Assembly: GCA_905221605.1 (NCBI GenBank)
Contig: CAJNDS010001191.1
Span: 338,644 to 402,643, forward strand
DNA: 64,000 nt
Direction of reading: 5' to 3'
From: Symbiodinium natans
Lineage: Eukaryota > Sar > Dinophyceae > Suessiales > Symbiodiniaceae
Positions 22,101 through 31,100 of the stretch are shown one piece after another. Both the position numbers and the translations under genes were made by a program. The notes below the pieces were generated by a model. That model made no database searches and was not told where the DNA came from. It saw only the letters and a program-made list of their open reading frames with translations. The stretch's first letter is position 1; each line of letters opens with the position of its first letter.

Positions 22101-25100
22101 GCTTTCTTGGTCCTGGAACACCAGGAACCCCCCCCAAAAAAGACACAGAGCGTGCAGTTTTGGGTGGAGGGTTCTTCGAGGCAAAGACTGAGAGATCTGA
22201 GGGGCAGATACAGCCGTTGACGTAACAGAGCCAGTCACAACCAATGTTTAGGTACTCAATCTTGCTGAATTATGGGATGCAGCCGTACCTGCTATTGTTT
22301 TGCAGTGTGTCACTCTGCTGGTCACGCGCAGTCTTTCCTAACCTCAGGCAGCAAGTATACTCCCGATGACTGGTTTGACATGTGATGTTGGCACCTAGCG
22401 GCATCTCGAACTGAGTCTTTCAAGCACCAGCAGCTCATGCTGTTGATAAGCCACTCCTCTTTCAACAGCTTGGCGGTTGCAACAGCGTCCGACACGAAAT
22501 TGTCCCAAGGGCTCGCTTGCCAGCAGTCGTGGCCACAGGGCTGGCTGTTGGCTCTGGAAGCCTGAAGCCTGATACAACAGCTAGAGAAGTCTCAGCAAAG
22601 GTTTCAGCTCCGAGTCTCTTTGAGTATTGCATCTGTTGGCAGCTGCTTCGCATTCGGGAATACGTATAAGGCGTCTGGAGGCAACGGTTGAGCGCCGCTG
22701 CCACATGCGCAGGCGCCATCTATGCACAGCAACACATGAACGTCTCCGGCGGCAACGTGACCATCAAGGGGTCTACGGCTAAGTGGAATGGAGGCAGGGG
22801 GAGTGGGTCGCTGTCTTGGTCCTGAAAAATGGGACGAGGGATCCCCCAAGAAAGCGGCACACACAGCACGTGCGGTTTGGGGCGGAAGGTTTTTCAAGGC
22901 AAAGACTGAGAGATTTGGGGGCAGATGCAGCCCTTGACGTAACGTAGCAAGTCGTAAAACGTCGCAACCAATGTTTAAAGTTTAGGCACTCAGTCTTGCT
23001 GACATTTTGGATGCAGCAGTACATGTTAGTGTTTTGCAGGGCGTCACTCCGCCGCTGACGGGCAGTCGCGAGTATACTCCCGCTGACTGATGTGACGTTT
23101 GATGTTGGAACTTAGCGGCATCCCGAACTGAGTCTTCAAGCACCAGCAGCTCAGGGCCTCGGGCCATGCTGTTGATAAGCCACTCCTCTTTCAACAGCTT
23201 GGCGGTCGCAACAGCGTCCAAACACCAGAATGTCTCCGGGGGCTTGCATGGTTTCTTGCGAAGCGCAGTTCGTCAGTTTCGGAAGCAGCGGCCGTAGCCA
23301 GCAGCAGTCATGTCCACACCTCTCCGTTTCGCATCTGTTGGCAGCTGCTTCGGATTCGGGTATAAGTCGGTATATATATATATATATGTGGGTATTACGG
23401 TATATGTATTATATATATATATATATATATATATAAGCGAAAGGTGTGTGGAGGCAGTGGTTGTGCGGCGCTGCTACACGCGCAGGCGCCATCAAAGCAG
23501 ACAGCATGGCCATCTCCGGGGGCAACGTGACCATCAAGGAGTCAACGGCCAAGTTGAATGGAGGCGGGGGGGGGGGGGGGTAGATCGCTTTTAGTCCTGA
23601 AACACGGTGTCTGTGGGCAGCAGTTTTGCGACGCCACCACACGCGCAGGCGCCCTCTCTGCAGACAGCATTGCCATCTCCGGTGGCAACGTGACCATCAA
23701 GGAGTCTATGGCCAAGTTGAATGGAGGCATGGGGGGTGGGTCGCTTGTTTGGTCCTGAAACATGGGACGAGATCTCCCCAAAAAAGTGGCACGCAGAGCG
23801 GCAGTTTGAGGCGGAGGGTTCTTTGAGTTTCAGGCTGAGGGGTTGAGAAGCAGCCCCTGCTGCAATGTAGCAAGTCATAGCATGTCACAACCAGTGTTTA
23901 GGTGCTCAGTCTTCAAGGCTGAAAACAGGACGCAGCCCGAAATGGGGTTTTGCGAGGCGTCGCACCGCTGTTGATGCGCAGTCTTTCTCTGCCACGGGAA
24001 ATGAATGCTCTCGCTAGCTGATGTGAGTCTGCAGTGTCTTGAACAGATAGCCTTGTCGGAGGCTCCCTAGAAGCTCCTTGGGCAGAAAGCAAGGTCGGGT
24101 GGTGCTACGGGATATGCTGACGAAGTAATCACATCACTGCTAGCCCAGCAGCATTGCCTCGCTAAGCAACACTCACACACAGACCTGCAACAGCGCCCTC
24201 TTCGACTCGAGCAAGCAGTGAAGGGAAGTTTCTTGCTCGTTGGGTCGTGCCGTGCCTCGCAGGGTCACAGGGCTCTTGCTGCCGCCGCTTGTTGTCTCGC
24301 GAGCTGAATGAAGTTCTTCTCTCAGCCTCGTGGCCGTTGTGTCTTAAGCCGTCACAGGCTGACGCGTCCAGCCTTCTGCATTCGCTGGAAAGCAAACAAA
24401 TCACGCTGGCAAACTGGCACTTGGCTGGTGTCTTTTAATTCCAAAGTGGTCAAGCTGCTGTGCTTCCTCAGGGCCAATCCACACCTGCTCCGGAGGCTGC
24501 ATCTACACTAACCGTACGTTCGAGCAGTCCAACGGCGCCGTGAGCCTTCAGGGCTGCAGAGCCACGCGCAGAGGAGGCACCGGGCGCAGGTGTTGGGGTG
24601 CGTTCACTTTGCGGGTGCTTCGAGCCGCTGTTCGGGAGGAGAGGAGGCTCAGTTTTTTCCAAAGGGACAGGGACTGTCGCTAAAGGACTTGAGGGTGGAG
24701 CTGGCATGCCCATGCCGCTGAATTCATGCTGTGGGAGTCCTGCCGCGGCCAGGTGGCATGTTCTCGCGGCACAACATCACGATTGAGGATACGGCCATGC
24801 TGACAATCCGCGACTCCCAGTCAGATAGAGGCGGAGGCATCTTCGCAAGCAGGGTCAGCAACAAGGCAGGGAGTAGAAACGTGTGGTGCTGGAAGCCTCC
24901 CTTTGCCATTTTTGTCTCCGCCTCCTAACCCTTGCCCGAAGGTAGAAGACTGGAATAATCATGGTTCGTATTTCTCAGGGGTGGTTGAACCTACCTTTCG
25001 TGTGCATGGCATGGCCCGGAGAGGTCCAGCAACTGCATGTGTCCTCCTGCTCAGCCACGAGCCACGGCGGCTGCTTCTATGTCAAAGAAGGGGCCGAGTT

Positions 25101-28100
25101 CACTACCCCGCTCCTCCTGAGGGGTTGCAAAGCCAAAGGTGCTGGCGGCGCCATTTACTTGCAACAAGGAAGTCTCGTGGGAAAGCAGATCATCTGCAGC
25201 CAGTGCCATTCCCCGACTTCAGGGTGCTTGCACCTCGAAGATGGTCAGGCAAGCATCGGGAGCCTGCTGCTTGACAGCGGCTCCAGGCTCGTTCCAGAGT
25301 CTACCAACATTGTTGCTGCTGGCGACGATGCGAACGTCACGCTCGGCAGGGCGGACTGCCGCAAAGTGCCCGGCTGCACTTTTGCTGTTGCGCAGATGCA
25401 GCTGGCACGACTCCTGTGTCAGCGAGGAGAGAGCCGGCAATTCTTGCCAGACGGCGATGGCACGGCGTGCAAGGAATGTCCAACGGGTAACATCCGCCTC
25501 GTTGCAGTAGACGAGGCTCGGTCGGGGGGGGCAGTCAGGTTAAGGAGCATGGGAAGTACCTTAACCTACCATAAAGGGCCCTATGAATCCAATATTCGGG
25601 TTCATACTGAGAACCTAATTGCAGAAGGTAGGTTACGGCCTTAACGTAGCCTTCAACGAGCATGGGACACGCCTGCCTGGGATTCGACTTTGGAACTCTA
25701 CATGAAACATGAGAAATGAGAAGCACGCGTATCCGAATTCATCCGTGGGATCGCAAGCCCGAAGTCGGAAGTCCATCAACTCACATGGGTAGTACCTTAA
25801 CCTACCAGAACCTACCTATGAATCCCATAATTTGGGTGCATACTGAGAACCTACAGCAGGTAGGTTAGCCTGGGCTTCGACTTCGCAAGGTTTGTGGTGT
25901 GGTTGTCCAAATTCGGATCCTTTTTGGGTGCCACAGGCCTTTCACTTCTCCCCACTGCAGCATTTCTATAGTCGCCTCCGCCTCTCCCAGCCAGGGTCGT
26001 GGTCTCTTGGCTGTGTTGCTTTCAGGAGGATGCCCGCTGCACACCGTGCCCCAACATGGGAAATGTCACCATTCTCTGCACATCCACGGAGCTTCGTCTA
26101 CCGCCCGGCTACATGGTGCCTCGGGCTGCAGCGATCTTTCAGCTCAGATCTTAGCCACTGTGCGTTGTGCGCGATGCCCAGCAGCTTATGCAGAGGTGGA
26201 CTTCGATCGCACCGTGGCCACCAATCTCTCCGCCTGGTATCGGTGCCCCAACGAGATGGCCTCTTGCCCTTGTACGTCAGATGAGAAGGTTTGCTTCACC
26301 TGCGGCGTGTTGCAAAGAGCCGTGATCAGCTGAGGGCTGCCGCGGCGGCCACTTCAATGCCAGCAGCGTCCCTGGCGAGCGTGCGCAGGACTGGGGTGGA
26401 CGCGCAGCTCAGGCAACTGGAAACTGGATGCTTTGCGTGGCTGGATCTCGGGGTGTTGGCAGGCCTCTTGGGGATTGAATGGCTCGTCCTATGAAGATGC
26501 GGGGTTTGCTTAGGGCACGCAGCTTGAGTCAGCTGGATGTTTTATCGTAGCCGTCGCAAGAATACGGAGCAATCATGCAGACTTTGGTGATGGCGTGAAC
26601 GAGGAGCAGGTGTGAAGGTGTCTTCTGGCAGGAGCTGGTTCCCATGTGTGAAGAAGGCTACCGTGGCCCCGGGAGCCTTGGTGCAAATTTTGCGGTTGGG
26701 GAAGGAGGGAGGGAGAGAGAGAGAGAAGGAGACAGGGAGAAAGAGATAGTCCAGAAAGTGAAGAAAGAAGAAAGCAAGACAGAGAGCCAAAGGTCCTGAA
26801 AAGCGTTCGTTTATGTACCTCACACTAGGCTCGTGCAACGAGCATGATGCTGAGCCACTGATCAAGGCAGCGCCGTCGCAGCAGGATTTCATCGGGGAGG
26901 ATCAGGGAGGGAGGGTCCATAACGCTGAGGAACGAAAGGGGGGGGGGAGGCAAAAGGGGGTGAATACGGTGAATGATGAAACGGAGGAGGGAGTAGGGAG
27001 GAGGGAGGAATTGAAAGAAGCAAAAGGGAAAGAAAGAAAGATAAAGAGTTAAACAAAGAAAGCGTTGGCATCGAGGACTTGAGGGGGGATGAGACTCTGA
27101 AAACCTCCTTTTCGAGGTGCACGAGCTGCGCTGAAGGCCACGCACGTGCAGATGCCGACATTCTGCGGTGCATCCCCTGTGCCAATTGGACCACCTCACC
27201 CAAGCAGGCCGGGAAGGCGTAGAGGGAGTAGCCAGAGATCGGCTGGGGTGGGCAGTGCGATTTTCAAGGTGGTGTGGTATGTCAGCTTCTTTCTCTCAAA
27301 GAACCTGGCCCTCTTGGTTTCGGCGGTGGGCAGCGCCGTGGCCCCAGCAAGGGAAGGCATATCCGATGTTCGAAGTTGCTCGAGTCCCTGGCCCAAGGTG
27401 GAGGGCAGCGGAAACAAGAGAGCTGCCAGCGCCACGCTGCTGAATCAGGCAATGTCCTTCGCGGCCGTAGCCGCTGTGACGATGCGCCTCGGAACAAAAA
27501 GCGGTGCCTCGAGTGACAGAGTTTGCTTCGTGCTGAGCTTTGCTGAGCTCCCGAGGTCCGGCGCCATGCAGACGGACACTTTCAAGCACGATCTCAACAA
27601 CGCAGCGCAGGACCCCCCGCCCCCCCTTTTCTTTGTCAACTGGCACACTTACATCTGCTGCCCTTTGCAAGCTCTTAGTCTTAGTTCTCCTACAGCCTCG
27701 CATAGCACATCGCAGGTGGCCCTACAACTCTTGGCACTACCGGCGTCCGTCGCCCAAGGGCAAGGCTCCAGCGACGCCGGCAGCGGCAGCATGTCAGGCC
27801 AGTGCCTGCTTCAGCTGCTCTACACGGACGACAGCATCCACAACGTCCACATGCTCATGTCCCTCTGGCCTGCCTTGCTTGTAGCACCCTGGGCCGCACC
27901 CAGAGGAGACTTGCAAAAACAGAGGGTGTAGGGTTTAGGGTTTACGTTTTAGGGTTTAGGGTTTAGGGTTTACGGTTTAGGGTTTAGGGTTTAGGGTTGA
28001 GGGTTTAGGGTTTAGGGCCCGAAAATCCTCAAAAGCTCTCAGGCAGGCCTTGCGGTGGTCAAGGGCGGCTGGCTTGCGGCCGTGGTTGGAAGCAACGTCT

Positions 28101-31100
28101 TCCTGCCAGCCTTCATCGCCGGCTTCGGGAAGCGCCTCGGCGGCCCCTTGCGTGACCTCGAGTCGGGTTTATAATGGGGTCAGAATCTGTAATTTGTATA
28201 CCCGTATAAGCATCCTCAACCTACCACAAGCTCCTGTTTCAGGTTCTTATTCTTTTCTGCTTGTAACACCTGATCTCGAACTGACAAGGACCCAAAGTTC
28301 AAGGCAGAGTTGTAGATGTGTAAGGTTCAAAAAATTAGGACAACACGTCGCATTGCCCCGAGGTACCTCGTGGCCTTCCGGCTGCGGCCCGAGTCAGAGA
28401 ACGAGGCCCCCAGGGCATGCCCAAGCTTCGCGCTGATGGGGGGGGGGGGGGGGCCCTCGTTGAGGTTTACTGGGTTTAAGACAGCTTAAGGAGAATATTC
28501 ATAGTCCTCTTCATGATGGTGTTATTCGCTGTACATTTAAGTTCGAACCTGATCTGGTCGGAAAGCCGTTTTTTTTTGCAAAATCTGCAATGTATTGCTT
28601 ACAAGCATGTAGGCTGCCTATACACGCAACCTAAATGCCGTTGTGTGACAAAAGCTTTTGCCGAGCAAGATTGAGCACGCCAGCACGTAGCAACTCACAT
28701 ATCAAGCGAATACAAAAGTATAAACAAGAACGTTGAATGAAAACGAAGGTTGCAATACCAATACTATCACTCCTCACCCAACTTTGCCACAATCAAGATT
28801 AAGAATTCAAAGGCACTTCAAACACTCACCCTCTGGACGTGCAAATCTCGAGCCCTCATCCTCTAGATATTCAGATACCAAGTCTGTGACGCCTGCACGT
28901 CTTGGATTTAGCAAATCCAGATTGAAGGCTTATAGAGATACCTAAACACTCACATGGCGGAGGTGGGGTCCGGGGAGGGGGTAAGTTTTTCGGTATTTCT
29001 AGATATATGGGAGGGAGAGAGAGAGACAGAGAGGTCTCTGAGGTCTATAGTCTACAAGGTTTAGGGTTCAGGGCTCTGGCTGAGCTGAGAGTTGGCGCGC
29101 CCTCAGGCGCTGCGTTTGGACTTCCTTCCCCCGGGGCCGCAGATGAGCTCCCACGTGCCACTGCGCATCGCAGCAGTTCTGGGTGCCATCCTGGCCTTCT
29201 CGGCGCTGAGCGTGTGCAGCTGGATCTACGCCGCGCCTTGGTCGCCAATCGCCAGAAATGCGCATCCAGCCACCTCTCGAAGCAGTGCAGAGCCGATGCA
29301 CTGCCGAGACTGAGATGCCCTGAACCCTATAACCCTAATTACACCCTACTAAACCCTAAGCCCTGAACCCTAAACCGCCTACAGGTCAGAACCCGATCGT
29401 CGGAGAAGACACAGCCGCACGTCGCTTATCTGATCCAGGCCTACCGACCGGAGTGCGCCATTTGGGAGGCCGGGGCTTGTCGGATCGACCCTACAGTTCA
29501 AGCTTTAGACCTTTCGGGGGTCATGAATTCGGTTTCCTCTGTTCTTTAGGTCTCAGGGCATGGTCGGGCCTGCTAAGCTATTCCTGCCTCTCTGCAGACA
29601 GCCTGTTTAACTCGAGTTCTTGCACTCTTCCAGCACTGCACCCACGGCGTCTTACTGCAGTGACCGCCAGGTGGAGCGGCTGATTCGTAAGGCCTGCATT
29701 GGGAGGGGCTACTGACCTGCGGTGCTAGCCGGACCTGTGCCCATTTTGTGCAGCATCCGTCTCACACTGTTTGCACATGCTCCGGAGTTTAGGCTTCATG
29801 TGGGTAAAGGTCATGGTGGGACATGCATTGTCTGTAGGGTTTCGAATTCCAGAATCACCCACAGACCTGAAAAATCGCTGAAACCCTATAAACAAACGCT
29901 GATTCTTAACAATCCTAAGTCCTGAGCCATAAATCACGCAAAATCCTGAACCCAAACCATTACAACAAAACACGAAGCAGAAACCCGAAGAAGAGTTCCT
30001 GCCAGGTGGTCCTTGCGCTGATCGCCACCGTCCTGCCGGTCACTTTGTCGCCCGCGGCCTCGTCTGCACAGCAGCCCTGGGCACCCCGAAAAGACACACA
30101 CACACACACACATACATACATACATACATACATACATACATACAGACATAGATACACAGATAGAGAGAGAGAGAGAAAGATAGTTATACGATAGATAGAT
30201 AAACAGCTAGATAGATGGATAGATGGACAGACAGACAGACAGATAGATAGATACTTTTGATGGATAGATCGACCGACCGATAGATACGCAGTGATGGATG
30301 GATTGATTGGTAGAAGAATTGGTTTGTTGGTGCTGGTTTGTGCTGTATATGCAGTTGTTTTGCTCATTGGTGCGTCTTCGCTTACTATATGATGTATATG
30401 CAGACGCGCTAGTCTTGCTATTTGACGCGTCTTCGCTTACTAATGTGCGGTTGTTTTGCTTGCTAGTGCGTCTTCGCTTACCAAATGATGTATATGCAGA
30501 CGCGCTAGGCTTGCTATTTGACACGTCTTCGCTTATTAATGTGCGTTTGTTTTGCCTATCGGTGCATCTTCGCATGCTTTATGATGTATATGCAGTTGTT
30601 GGTGTTAGTAGTAGTTTTTTTATATTCTTATTCGTATTAGCATTAGTATTCGCATGATTAGCATTGTTAGCATTTGTAGTAGAACTAGAGGGTCGAAATT
30701 GGGTTCCATGAAGGGAGTGTGCCGCCTTTGGGAAGCGGAGGCGCTTCAGATGGAAGCCGTGACTTTGGTTCTGATCGCGTCCCTGGTGGCACATCTGTAC
30801 TTCTGGCCATACCAGGCGGCCTGGCTCAATCATGCGCAACTTGAGGCACCGTTTCAAGTCTTCACGTGGGCCCTTTGTGAGGCACCGTTCTAGTCGTGCC
30901 TGTTTTGTGAGTGAGGCAGATGACTGGAATCGCGCAGAGATCGGGCTCCTGATCGTGAGCCTGACCATCACGGGCATGACCACCTGCCTCATCGCTACCG
31001 GCTTGCACTCAGCGGGAGCCCTTTTTTGGTTTTAGGGTGGGGTTTGAGTGCTGCAGTTTTCACAGCTGTGAAGCGGAGGCCAACGACCTGCACTGGGCGA

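Noticed and set aside
8944-23726. Regular repeats with variable spacers, reminiscent of a CRISPR array
   Set aside because: The repeat unit is 600-800 bp and includes a coding exon. There are no short identical repeats with 30-40-bp spacers and no cas genes, and the setting is eukaryotic.
26542-27203. Minus-strand frames with many Pro, Ser and Leu residues
   Set aside because: They lie opposite GA-rich intron sequence and overlap a Cys-rich + strand exon at their end.
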